DNA of 64,000 nt, taken from contig QPMI01000170.1 of NCBI GenBank assembly GCA_004431415.1, positions 151,622 to 215,621 on the forward strand, read 5' to 3'. The translations under genes and the position numbers were made by a program. Origin of the DNA: Cyanophora paradoxa (taxonomy: Eukaryota > Glaucocystophyceae > Cyanophorales > Cyanophoraceae). Shown one piece after another: positions 19,748 through 30,405 of the stretch (position 1 is the stretch's first letter; each line of letters opens with the position of its first letter). The notes under the pieces are model-generated. The model worked only from the letters and a program-made list of their open reading frames with translations, did no database searches and was not told where the DNA came from.

Positions 19748-21888
19748 TTATATATAGCAACAACTTGTACGAAGTACTATCAACAGAAAGCGGCTCGAGC
19801 TTCGACGCGCGCCGCTAGGCCTGCGCTCCCTCGGGTCCCCCGCCGCTCTCCGACGCCGCGTCTGGCCGAAGGAAGTGCACCGCGGTGTCGGGCATGGCCT
19901 GCGCAGGTCATAGAGCTCAGGGGCGGGAAGCTGGGGCTGAAGCGCAGGGAGGGTCGAGGGCACGGCGCGGATGAGCTCCTGCTCGATGCGCGCGAGGCCC
20001 GTCGACCCGGCGCCGTCCAGAATGAGCTCCTGGCGGGCGGCGTGAGGCTCAGATGGGGAAAAGAGGCGGGTGTGCATGCGCCTGGAGGAAGGCGCCGAGC
20101 GCGTCAAATGCTTCGAGGCAGGCGGGGACGTCGAGCGGGCCCTCGAGCTTCAGGCGCCGCAGCGAGGGCACCTCCGCAGCCAGCCGCGCCAGCAGCGCGG
20201 GGGGCGCCCCCTGCCCCGCCCCCCGTCAGCACGCACGCCGGCGGGGACCGCGCCCGGGGGCGGGGGCGGGCCTGGGCGCCGGTCTCGAGGGAGAGCTCGC
20301 GGAGGCGGGCGAGGCCGCCGAGCGGGTGCTCGGCCAGCTGGGCGGCCCAGTCCGCCTCGGCGCCCCACGCGAGGAGGCGCAGGCACTGCGCGCCCGTCAG
20401 GCGGGGCGTCGGCCGGCGTCCAGAGCGCGGGCGGGCCTCGAGGTTCGCAAGGGAGGGGATGGCGGCAACTACCGAGTCGTGGTCCGGGCCCCCGTCGAAC
20501 TGGATCTCCTGGGGGCGAGGTGAGGGCCGTGCCGGGGGCGGTTGCGCGACAGGCTCTGACCAGGCAGCGGAGGGTGGGGCGAAGGGCGGCGAGCGGGGCG
20601 GCGTCGAGTTGCACGTCGAGTGTGCAAAGACTGCGGCCCGTGCGTGCCGTGAGCCGGTCCCGCCCGCGGGCGTGCGGCGTCGGCCTGGCGGGGAGGGGCG
20701 TGGCGGGGAGGCACCTGAGCTTCTCGAGGCGGGTGAGGGAGTGCAGGAAGCGGAGGCTGCCGAAGGTGGCCCCCATGTCGAGGTCCCGCAGCGCCGTCAG
20801 CGCCTCCAGCGGCGCCACGTCCCACTCCCGCGCCGGCGGCCACACCGAGTCCCCGTCCTCCCCCCGGAAGAAGAACGCCTGCCGGCCTCTTATTGGGCGC
20901 GGCGGGGTGCGCGTGGTGGCAATCGAGCACCAGGCTCTCGAGGCGGGTCAGGGCGGCGACGGCCTGCACGGCGGGCCTGATGGACTCGCCCTCCGCGGTG
21001 TAGGATGAGACGGTGAGCGCGGTGAGGTGCTCCGCGGCGCACGCCGAGAGCGCCCGCAGCTGCGCGCTGGAGAGGGAGATATTGTCGAGCTGCAGCGTCC
21101 TGATCCGCGTGCTCTTGAGGAGCAGGGACAGGGCCGCTTGACACGCGGGGAAGATGAAGTGCAGAGAGAATTCATCGGACACCTTGGCTTCTTTAGAAAC
21201 GGAAAGATTCGGACGCATAATACGCAAAGCTAAAACACCTGCAGGGCCAGCGACTGGAGCGCCTCGAACTTCCTCAGGAGCGGAAGCGCGCCGACGGGGA
21301 CTTCGTTGAGCAGTTCTCCCCGAAACTGCTCGACGTTAGTCAGTTGACGCACCTGCGGGACGCCACGCGCACCTCGATCCGCAGCTTCCGGAGCCCGCAG
21401 CGCAGCGGAGTCTTATACAGCGTGTGCACATCCTCGTACACGAGAGATGCGTCGGTGAGAAGCAGTGATCGTACGTTTTTCAAAGCTGAGGGCGGGGCCG
21501 CCGCCAGCGCCGCGATGTCGCTCGAGCTCGCCCGCTGGACCGCCAGCGACTCCCAGAGCGTCGGGTGCGTGAACCCGACGCGGCGGAACCGCCTGCAGAC
21601 CCGAGCCAGCCTCAGGACGCAAATAGGTTCCACCTCGCGCAGCGCCGGGACGTCTGGCCTCGCGCAGGGTCACGCGGGTGCTCTTAACGGCATGCGCAGC
21701 TAGTCGGGGCGCTGACCCGCTGGGGAAGGAAACTGCGGGCACGGCGGCGGTTCCAGCAGCTGCTCAGGCCGCCGCTCGGACGCCATGCGGAGGATCAGGG
21801 CCATGAGGTCGTCCGGAACAGAGTCGAACGCGCCGGCAGGCTCGGCAACGCGGCCGAGCTTCCCACACACGACGCTGGAGCGCGGCAT
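19748..21888 (-). CDS. F-box / leucine-rich-repeat protein
   Basis: Probable substrate receptor of an SCF ubiquitin ligase. After MPRSSVVCGKLGRVAEPA an F-box-like helix set appears: AFDSVPDDLMALILRMAS, then across an intron VEPICVLRLARVCRRFRRV and FTHPTLWESLAVQ, which is the L-R-VCRRFR...LW pattern of F-boxes. Following exons contain leucine-rich strands: LKNVRSLLLTDASLVYEDV, IRTLQLDNISLSSAQLRAL, LTALTVSSY, ALTRLESLVLDCHHAH, PLEALTALRDLDMGATF, LRFLHSLTRLEKL. The C-terminus (LILDGAGSTGLARIEQEL) and its stop are not firmly placed. The substrate is unknown. Divergent from the kinase gene. Confidence 0.7.
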
Positions 21889-22240
21889 TGAGTCTGGAAG
21901 GCCAGCTGTGCTGGTGCGCTCGATGGCAGCCCAACTTCTCGTACCCACTACGCTGGCCGCCCGTACCCCCCACCACCAAAGACCCTTTATACGAAACCAG
22001 CAGACATGGCTCCGAACCCTTGTAAGCCTTGTAACCGCTACTCCGCCTCCACCACCTCCGCCTCCGTCATGTCCTCCTCCGCCGCCATCACAACCATGCA
22101 GCTCGCCGGACCATGCGTCGTCGGCCCGGGGGCGCCGTAACCCTACTAGATAGCAAGCTTCTAGCCTCGCGCGCTCCCGCGCGCAAGTTCCCTCCGGCCC
22201 GGCGGTCGCGCGGCCACCTGACACGACCACTTCCAAGAAC

Positions 22241-24234
22241 ATGGTCGGAAAAGCAACGCCTCTTTCCTATGCGGGCAACCGCGGCAGCCTCCTTGCTGCC
22301 GAGCTCGCGACCTTCGCTGTTTCGAATTCAATGGATCCGCGGCCGAATCCCGACCTCGAGGTCAGCGTCTCCAGCCCGCCGACTAGCCCCTGCGTTCGGG
22401 CAACCAGCTCTCCTCGTGCGCGCCTTGGGTTCTCCCCAGGCTGCGCTCGCGCGAACAGCAGCAGCGAGCGTATCCGCCTCCCTTCAGTGGCAGAGCTCTC
22501 GCCAGCCGCGGCCGTCGACTTCGCGGATACTTCTTCTTCCGATGAAAGCAGCGCTGACTCTGGCTCAGCTCCCAGCAGCGGCACGTCGACTCGGATTGAC
22601 CCCACGTTCGCCCCTCCCGAGCCCGGGCACCGGCCCCGTCGTGTGCGCTCGACCGACTTCGAGGTCATCACACGTGCGTTTTTCCCCAGTTACCGTCTAA
22701 CACTAAATTAACAGCCCGTTGATAGTGGGTTATAAATCTGGCCCTCCCTTAGGCGGAATAACAGCGAATGGGGCGGTGATGTTGCGCCACCTAACCGTTG
22801 AGCTGTCACTTGCAGCCCTCGGGTCGGGAGGGTTCGGATCGGTATATCTTGGTGCACTGTTTCTCTCCCTTTTCCCTGGACGTTCTTTTGGCTGCGTGAA
22901 CTTACGAGATCTACTTTTTTAGTTCGGCACCGCGCCACCGGCGGCATCTACGCTCTGAAGGTCATGCGGAAGGATCAATTGATTCAGCGGGAACAGGCAC
23001 ACTACGTGAAGGCGGAAAAGGAAATTCTTCTTGCCGCCGGCTCGCATCCCTTCATCGCCGATTTAAGCGCGTCGATGCAGTCCGCGACCCGCGTCTGTGC
23101 GCTCCTTGTCGAGTAATCCTTTGTCGGGTGGACCCCCTCACTCCTTTCCCAGACCTCGTCCTCAAGTTCTGCGCGGGCGGCGAGCTCTTCAATCGCCTCC
23201 GGACGGAGAAGATGCTGGCAGAAGACCAAGCGCGATTCTACGCGGCAGAAGTGAGCCGGCTGATTGTTTTTGAACGCGGCGCCCAGCTTAGAGCATCTGT
23301 GTCCCGTCAGGTTGCGCTGGCCATTTCCCATCTCCACTCCTTGGGCATCGTGCATCGCGATTTGAAGCCCGAGAACATTCTGCTGGATCGCGAGGGACAC
23401 GTATGCGTGACGGACTTCGGCCTCGGCCGGCAGAACATCGACGAGGAGAGTGCCACGACCCTTGCTGGCACGGCGGAGTACATGGCGCCGGTGGGCATCC
23501 TGTCGCCGGGGCTCGTTTGCTTCTGACCGTTTCGGGCGCGCAGGAGATCGTCGCGGGGGTCGGGTACGGTAGGGCAGTCGACTATTATTCGCTCGGCTGC
23601 CTCCTCTTCGAGATGCTCTGCGGCGACCCGCCGTTCCCTCGTGCGCCCCGCCGCCCCGCCAGCGCCAGCGCGACGAGGCTCACCGGGGGGGCGGGCAGGC
23701 CCCAAGAACGGGAACGTGAAGGAACTGCACAAGGCCATCCTGGGGAACAAGTTCAAGCTGCCGAGCTACCTCTCTAACGAGGCGCGCTCCCTCCTTAAGG
23801 GCCTCCTCCACAAGGACCCCGCCCAGCGCCTCGGCTCCAAGGCCGGCATCGAGGAGATCAAGAAGCACCGTGCGCCGGCCCCCTTTCGCTCGATCCCCCC
23901 CCTGCTGACCGGCGCGGCAGCCTTCTTCTTCCGCAAGATCAACTTCGAGAAGCTGTATGCGCGGCAGATCGTGCCGCCCTTCGTCCCGAGCTTCCCGGGG
24001 GGCGAGATGGACGTCTCCAACTTCGACCCGCGCGCCACGGCCGGCGGCCGCGCCGCCAGCGACATCTCGCGCCTCCTCGACGCCGGTGCCCCCGCCGGCT
24101 CCGTGCCCGTCCCGGCCCCCGGGGGCGGCGAGGCGGACCACGAGGCGGCCTTCAAGGCCTTCTCGTGGTACGGGCCCTCCCTGCTCGCCTCCCTCGAGCT
24201 CGCCGCCGCCCGCCCCAGCCCCGGGGCCGCCTAG
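22241..24234 (+). CDS. AGC-family Ser/Thr protein kinase
   Basis: The N-terminal 140 residues are Ser-rich and disordered, ending [14 protein letters not shown], the typical entry to an AGC catalytic domain. Next are the Gly loop [10 protein letters not shown] (22817-22846), the ATP lysine in [31 protein letters not shown] (hinge and alpha-D), the catalytic loop [11 protein letters not shown], the DFG motif in [23 protein letters not shown] (APE split by an intron at the P-E junction), [27 protein letters not shown], and [17 protein letters not shown] plus VPPFVP, which is the AGC C-terminal extension leading to a late hydrophobic-motif-like segment. All catalytic residues are present. S6K/RSK/PKA-like; the exact subfamily is not resolved. 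About six introns, one exon junction (after CALLV) uncertain. Stop at 24232-24234. Confidence 0.9.
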
Positions 24235-25104
24235 CCCCTCCCCTCTCCCGCCCCCGCGGCGCCCACGGCAGCCCTCCAGGCCCCCCCGGGCCCGGTCCCC
24301 CTTCGGCGCGCTCCCGTTTTGTCCTTTCGCCTCTCTCTCTAGATTTCGCGGGGCAGACAGTGCAGCTTCCCGCGCGTTTGCTTTCTCTGCAGCGCGGGGC
24401 AGAATGTGTAGCTTCCGCGCACGCAAGGGCTTTCCCTCTCAAGCTTTAGTACCTAGGGCAGGTAGACGATGCAGCAGCACTCGCGCTGTACAGGCGTGCG
24501 CGTTTCACCACGCATATTGCTCACAACAGGTTTAATAATACTTCGCTGTATCTTGCCACAGTGCAGTCCTTTCATACCCTGAGGTGTGTGTGTGTGTGTG
24601 TCCTTGGCATGATTGCTTCGCCGCAGACTCCCAGTGTTCCGCTCTTGAGAACTCAAGAGCCCAGCTGATTTCGTACTTGCAAATCATATTTTTTAGAACT
24701 CAAGAGCGAATTTTTACTATGTAGCGCTATTGCAAGTTCTGCAAGCGGAGCTCCAACAATTGGACAGTTCGTTATCACTGAGAGTCATATGTAGAATTGA
24801 GTCATCGTATCGATTCGTATGTAGAACTCGGAATTGAGTCAGGTCAAGTAGTTCGCTATCTTATGTAGAATTGACAAGTCGTACACAAGGAGCGCAGGGC
24901 CGGGTGCCGGGGGCGAGTGAGTTGGGGGAGCAGTGGAAGTGACCCTACGGCTAATTGAACAGAGGGAGCTTCGGAGAGGCGAGGGGGAAAGGTGGAGAGA
25001 GGCACTTGGGCGGAATGGGCAAGAGGACGGGCAGGGACGGATTGCGGGGTTTGAGGCTCCGCAGGCAGGCCTCACTGAGTCACGAACCCTCTGCGGATCA
25101 GGAG
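24235..25104. other. Convergent intergenic region with minor repeats
   Basis: No gene recognised. It contains a (TG)n microsatellite at about 24584-24601, two copies of AGAACTCAAGAGC (about 24645 and 24695) and several TATGTAGAA(C/T)T motifs spaced at 30-50 bp between 24787 and 24875. The sequence is more AT-rich than the flanking genes. Confidence 0.5.
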
Positions 25105-26740
25105 TCAGCGATGCGTAAGACCCGGGCTCGAGCGGCGGCTGGAGCGCGGACCGAGCTCGCCGAGGAAGATGTTCTTGTCCGAGCTGCAGGAGCCGATGAT
25201 CGGCTCGTTCGGGTGGAAGTCCACCTCCTGCGGCCGGGTCGGCGCTCACGGGGGCGAGGCTAGGGGGAGGGGGGGCGAGGCCGCGCACGTTGACGCAGCC
25301 GGCGTGGCCGGGGAGCTTGTAGGTGATCTTGCGGGTGTTGGTGTCCCAGACGTACACGAAGCGGTCGCCGGAGCCAGCCGAGATCTTCGAGCCGTCCGGC
25401 GACCACGCGCACTTCAGCAGGTTCTTCTCGAACGTGTGCTGCACCCCGAAGAACGTCTTCACGCAGCGGTTCTCGGGCGCGAACGGTCGCAGGTCCCACA
25501 TCCTGCGCGGGGCAGGGTCAGAAGGCGGGACGAGGCCGAGCGGGGGTACGGCGCGGGACCGCACCGCACACTGTTGTCCATCGCGTTTGATAGCACGTGC
25601 GTTCCGTCCGGGCTCAACCGCAGGGAAGTGATCTGCCCGCGGTGGGTCAGCTGGGCACCTTAGCTGGGGCCGCTGGGACCGCGCACGGTGTCTGTGTGGC
25701 CCGCGAGCTTCATCACAACCTCACCCTTCCGCAAGTCCCAGATCTGTGGCGGCACCGGATTAAGGGCGGGCGGGGTCCGGGGGAGGGGAGGTGGGGGCGG
25801 GGCACACGCGAATGTCGTTGTCGAGGCCGCCTGTGAGAACCTGTGTGGAGTGCTCCGTGAACGCGACTGTGCAGATCGCGTACTTGTGCTTCAGGATCTG
25901 CTGCGAGCCCCTGACGCGCACATCCCAGACCTGCGGGGGTGGGGGGGGGGGGGGGGGGGGGAGCGTTCGGTCGAGGCGCCCGGCGGCGGTGGGGAGGGGC
26001 GTCGTGCGCACGCGCGCGGTAGTATCATCGGAGCCAGAGACCACAAGCGGCGGGCCCTTGACCGCGGGGCAGCACGCATTCACGTAGCTGGTGTGCTCGT
26101 GCATCTTCTTCACACGCGCGCCCGTCTCAGCGTCCCACAGCATGACCGTCTTATCCGCCGAGGAGGAGAGGATCTTGCTGCGCGCAGGCGCAGGTGCGCT
26201 CGTCAGCGCTCTCAGCTGCGCAAGCAGGGCATCTCGCGAACCTGCCGTCGTAAGACCAGTGGACGTCAAGCACGGCCGAGCTGTGGCCGCGGATTACATT
26301 GTAGTTCTTGCAGTCCTCATACACGTTCCAGAGATCTGTGGGATGGCGCCCCCGGCTTGAGGCGGCTGGCGAATGGGCCTGCGGCGGCACGGCGCACAGA
26401 CTGTCTTGTCGAAGGACGCTGACGCTAGATGCTTGCCGTTCGGGCTGAACTTCATCGAAAACACCTCGCCCTGCGTTTCGGGCATGCCGCTTACACTTCC
26501 GCGCGGCGAGGTCGAGGCACTGGCACCTTGTGCCCGGTGAGCAGCATGATGGGCGCTTGGAGGTTCGATGTTCGCTTGACGCCCTGCCGATGCAAGCATC
26601 GAACGGAGGGCGCGGAGCTGCCGCGGGGTGCGCACGGCGGGGATGAGTGCGCCATCGGTCTTCTGCTTCTTGATAATGGCCCCCGCGTTGGGCTCGTCAT
26701 CGACCTTCCGTTTGACGATCAGGGCCCCTGCGTCCGCCAT
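25105..26740 (-). CDS. SNRNP40: U5 snRNP 40-kDa WD40 protein
   Basis: A seven-bladed WD40 protein bound to PRP8 in the U5 snRNP. The protein starts MADAGALIVKRKVDDEPNAG with a basic, Lys-rich N-terminus. Repeats in order: LQAPIMLLTGHK (an alternative frame next to the intron), EVFSMKFSPNGKHLASASFD, LWNVYEDCKNYNVIRGHSSA, ILSSSADKTVMLWDAETGA, HTSYVNACCPAVKGP, VVSGSDDTTARVWDVR, QVLTGGLDNDIR, HVLSNAMDNSVRMWDLRPFA, FEKNLLKCAWSPDGSKISAG, DRFVYVWDTNTRKITYKLPG, then EVDFHPNEPIIGSCSSDKN with FLGEL. The SNAMDN-VR-WD-RPFAP block and the C-terminal GEL are specific for SNRNP40. About seven introns; the one before VWDVRVRG ends in a 21-nt poly-C (coding strand). Stop TGA at 25105-25107. Confidence 0.95.
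25941..25961. repeat. 21-nt poly-G (poly-C on coding strand) in an intron
   Basis: The run lies directly upstream of the CAG acceptor of a SNRNP40 intron, where a polypyrimidine tract is expected; the coding strand reads poly-C, ACCCCC, GCAG. Confidence 0.9.
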
Positions 26741-26843
26741 CTTTCGCCGCAGTGGTCCTGGTCGACCAGGGTACTACCCGTTTACTAGCCAAACCAGTAC
26801 CCAAGACGAGAATAGCACATCAACTGCGTGGGCCGCTAGCAAG
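26741..26843. promoter_or_regulatory. Probable bidirectional promoter SNRNP40/PACRG
   Basis: Only 103 bp separate the divergent start codons of SNRNP40 (minus) and PACRG (plus). Both 5' UTRs and promoters must fit here or overlap the first exons. It contains CTGGTCGACCAGG (26758-26770), an imperfect palindrome, and no TATA box. Confidence 0.55.
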
Positions 26844-28153
26844 ATGTCGGCGGCCGGGACCTACGCCAACAACACAACCGCAAATCACCTGCTTACAGAG
26901 GACTATGTGAAGGTGCGGCGGCAAGGCATAGGTCGCTTGTCTTGACTTCGCTGACGAGCGGCCGCGCAGACACATATCGACACAGGGAAGGGAGAGAAGG
27001 AGAAGAAGTATAAGTATCTGCTACCAAAGCACAGCGAGAGTCCCTTCGGCGACTTCCCTCCCTCGCACAAGACCCGGCGGATGAAGGAGACCTCGCCGAC
27101 CCACGAGATGCCCCTAGAGATTGTTGCAACGCGTGCATCGCCGACACAGAGTGCGTCGTGTGCCTCCGCATGCCCCCCGCCCGATTCCACGCCCTGACCT
27201 ATTTTCATCCCTGCAGCAGACTTCCAGCGAAAGAAGGAGCCGGTGAATGTCCTTGCGCCCAGCTCGCTAGCAGAAGGCAGGAAAGAGTTCGCACCGCCGC
27301 GGCCTATTGCTGGCGCTTTCCAGCGGAGGCCAGTGAAGCCGACTGAGTTCCGGCGTTTCTACGACCGCGGTGATCTCCCCATTGCGGTGGAGCACAGGGG
27401 CACTGGCAACAAGATCCAGTGGAAGGTGCGATGCGTGCCGCTGTCGGTAGCTAAGCTACTCGCTAAGTGTGCCGCTCCCCAGGTTGAGATTGAGAAGCTC
27501 GACTACCACCACTATCTGCCCATATTCTTTGACGGTCTTCGGGAAAAGGAGGAGCCTTACCGGTTCTTGGCAGTCCAGGTGCGAGCTACCGGTCTTGTTG
27601 CCTTAGCCAGAGCGACCTGACGCGCGGCGGCCGCAGGGTGTCTTCGATATGCTTGAGAACGGCGGCTCAAAGATTCTGCCCGTCATTCCTCAGCTTATTA
27701 TCCCCATTAAGAGTGAGCGCGGCGCCTGCCCGGTCGCAGGCGCCATGTTCATCTTGTCTCGCGCAGCCGCGCTCAACACGCGGGACCCGGAGATCATCTG
27801 TGCCGTCCTTAAGGTCTTGCAGCAGCTGGTTGTGTCCGGAGAGATGATTGGCGAGGCGCTGGTGCCGTACTACCGGCAAATCCTCCCCATCTTCAATCTG
27901 TTCAAGAACAAGAACTGTGCGCGCTCTAGCTCCGCTGATCTGCCCGCTCAGTGCTGATACGAAGCGTACAGTGAACTACGGAGACGGCATTGACTTCGGC
28001 CAGCGGCGGCGGTTGAACATGGGCGATCTCATCCAGGAGACTTTGGAGCTTTTCGAGGTGCACGGGGGGGAGGATGCGTTCATCAACATTAAGTACATGA
28101 TCCCCACGTACGAATCTTGCGTAGAAATTAGTGCCGACGCCGCAGCAAAGTGA
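26844..28153 (+). CDS. PACRG: PACRG, ciliary doublet inner-junction protein
   Basis: PACRG sits at the inner junction between A and B tubules of flagellar doublets. The first exon [17 protein letters not shown] ends at 26912 with a GT donor; the second begins at 26970. Then come [182 protein letters not shown] and MIPTYESC. This matches animal PACRG almost without gaps; only the tail ([10 protein letters not shown]) and an insert ([16 protein letters not shown], perhaps an in-frame intron) are extra. It implies a motile flagellum. Stop 28151-28153. Confidence 0.96.
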
Positions 28154-28355
28154 GGACCGCCTCTGGTCGGGGCGTTGCAGCAGTTTAGTCAGGCGAGTAG
28201 TAGTGCTTGTGTACAAAGATCATCGCGTAGGCTGCTTTCACCGCTTTCGATTGCACGCTCGGAAAGAGACGACTTGCATAGACTCCCTTAAAGAGAGATG
28301 GTGGGTATGCTGTGATAAACAGGCCTAGGGGTGTCCATGACGGGAAGGGGACGAG

Positions 28356-29550
28356 CTAGAAAGAGGACTGGGGCTGGGCTGCGCCGGTCGGTGCATCTTC
28401 GGGGCGGGAGGCGGCGGGCTCGGCGGGAGGGGAGAGGGAGGCGTCGGACTCGGAGGAGGCGGGGGAGTCGGACTCCGGGGCGGGGGCCTGGCCCTCGGGG
28501 GCCTCCCCGTAGGGGACGACGGCGGCGAGGCGCTCGCGGTAGCGGAGGACACGGTGGCCCCACAGGGCCAGGTGCCTGCCGCCGCTCAGCCCGCCGCCCC
28601 GGGCAGGCGGGGCGTAGGGGGCACGGGCACCAGCTCCGGATCTTCTTCGCGTAGGCGACGTGCTGCGAGAGGAGCTGCTGGCGCCCCACGCCCCCCGTCG
28701 CCGGTCTCCGCGTGATCTCCTGCGGCCACGACTCGAGGGCGTAGAGGGTGGGGCGGGGCGGGCAGGGGGGCGCACGGCGGTCGTGACCTGCCGCCGCATG
28801 GGCTTCAGGCGCGAGAGCGTGTGCTTGTTGTGGTCCTTCGGGGGCGGCAGGGCGGGCTGCTCCTGCGCCGCTTCGCCCTCCTGTGCAACTCTCAACGACG
28901 GGGCGCGCGCGCGCTAGGTTCCCTTCCTACCGCGCTCGAGCGCGGGGGCGCCCAGATGCTGCCCCCCACGTCGTGGACGAGCCACTGGCGGAGCGCAGCG
29001 TACAGAGGCGTATCTTCGTTGAGGTGCGACACGGGAACGCGTCTCCTGCAGATGACCGCCGTGTCCGCGCTCCTGCAAGGTGCGTGAGAATCTACGACGG
29101 GCCAGCTCTTGCTTGCGCACTCCACGTCCAGCCCATCTCCTGGCGGGCCCTCCGGGACGCTCGCGCTGTACTGATCTACGCATGGAGCTGAGCGGCGCCC
29201 GGTTCTGGGGTGCGCCGATGCGCACCATCCTCGCTGGCCATGTGCTCGTCGCCCTCGGCGTCTACATCTCTGTGTGAAGGGCGCTAGCTAAGATGAAAGC
29301 TGAGAATACTGAAAGAATGCAACGCACAGCCTGCGGCTCACTCCATCGCGCTGGCTGTGGCCGTGGGTCAGGTCGGCCCCAAAGAGTCAGCCTGTGGCGC
29401 CGCTAGAGCGCACCCGTCCTCCAAGCTCTCCCGGGCACGCGTGCTCCGAACTTTGCCGGCGCTCATGGTCAGCAGCGCGCCCACGGTCGCCTGCGTCGGG
29501 CTTTCCTCCGTATCCTGCCCGGCAGTGTCCGCGTCTGCCGGAGCCTCCAT
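28356..29550 (-). CDS. LIN37: LIN37-like MuvB/DREAM subunit
   Basis: LIN37 is a small subunit of the MuvB core that controls cell-cycle genes. The recognisable exons read RRRVPVSHLNEDTPLYAAL and RQWLVHD, matching the LIN37 motif SENTPLYPICRAWM; then LPPPKDHNKHTLSRLKPMR, QQLLSQHVAYAKKIRSW and, after a G-rich intron, LWGHRVLRYRERLAAVVPY, matching the LIN37 C-terminal [20 protein letters not shown] helix region. It ends in an acidic Ser/Pro tail. Two or more GT-AG introns. The start is provisional: the exon beginning MEAPADADTAGQDTEE (29550) may be the first. The match relies on two short motifs in the right order. Confidence 0.6.
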
Positions 29551-29679
29551 CCCGACTGAGAGCGATTCTTCGGCTTTTCGGTCGCTTTTGATGTCCACTG
29601 CTACGCGGTTTGTCGCCCTCGAGCTCAGCCCGTTGAGGGTAAGCTCACTGTACCCCTGCAGACAGGCACCTTGGAGCAA

Positions 29680-29870
29680 TCCTTGAATTACGATCATGAT
29701 CAAGCTCTGGATAGCTTAAGATCACAAATTTAAGAAGCTAAGAATTACGACCACATGTACAAGGAATCAGAGAATTACGATCGCACGATGATCTAGATCT
29801 AGATCTATAGCTAGCACAGCGGTACGCTTGTATGGGGAAGAACTTCGCCGGAGGTTTGCTGCAACTTACC
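29680..29870 (+). repeat. Dispersed AATTACGA-rich repeat, copy A
   Basis: Contains three GAATTACGA motifs (29684, 29742, 29772) and the block GCTTGTATGGGGAAGAACTT plus CGCCGGAGGTTTGC (29826-29859). That block returns in inverted orientation at about 39271-39304. Other copies of the AATTACGA motif lie at 39.4-39.7 kb and, inverted, at 42.4-42.55 kb. Confidence 0.75.
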
Positions 29871-29896
29871 TAAAAGTACTCCAACTTCTCCGCAAG

Positions 29897-30397
29897 CAGT
29901 GATGGCTGGGTTATTGATAACATATTTTAGCAACCATTATTTTAACCCAGGTATTTTGATTATTGATAGTGGTGCCAAATTCCAGGGGTTATCGATAACA
30001 CCGCTAATTAATGGGGGTGCGGTGCAAAAATCCCATTTTCCTCGCGCAACAACGCGCAGAAACGATTAAGAATGACAGCAGAACGTTAAAGAATGCTGTT
30101 AGACACCAGGGAAACTCCAGCAGGCTCTGATGCGACGGATGCCGGATGACAACCCCTCGTCTTTCTGCCTGTAGACTTCTATGAGCTGGTCAGCAGCGTT
30201 TAATTGCTTTGGATAGTGGATAAGAGAGCGTTCTGAACAGTTTGGCGACGTTTCTGCTCTGTCCGAGCGGGGTTTCTATGGCGCTTGTGGGGGTGGTTAT
30301 CGATAACATACGGTGCCATAATAATAATATAAAATAATGGTGCTAAAGATTATCGATAGCGGTCACGATTTGCCAAGAATTAATAATACCATCACTG
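29897..30397. mobile_element. hAT-like MITE, copy 2
   Basis: A 501-bp AT-rich element starting CAGTGATGG and ending CCATCACTG. A perfect 8-bp direct duplication, TCCGCAAG, flanks it at 29889-29896 and 30398-30405. Termini and target-site length are the same as in the element at 6053-6574, so both were moved by the same type of transposase. Inside are several TTATTGATAACA / TTATCGATAACA motifs near both ends (29911, 29986, 30297 and the inverse at 30348). No ORF. Confidence 0.9.
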
Positions 30398-30405
30398 TCC
30401 GCAAG

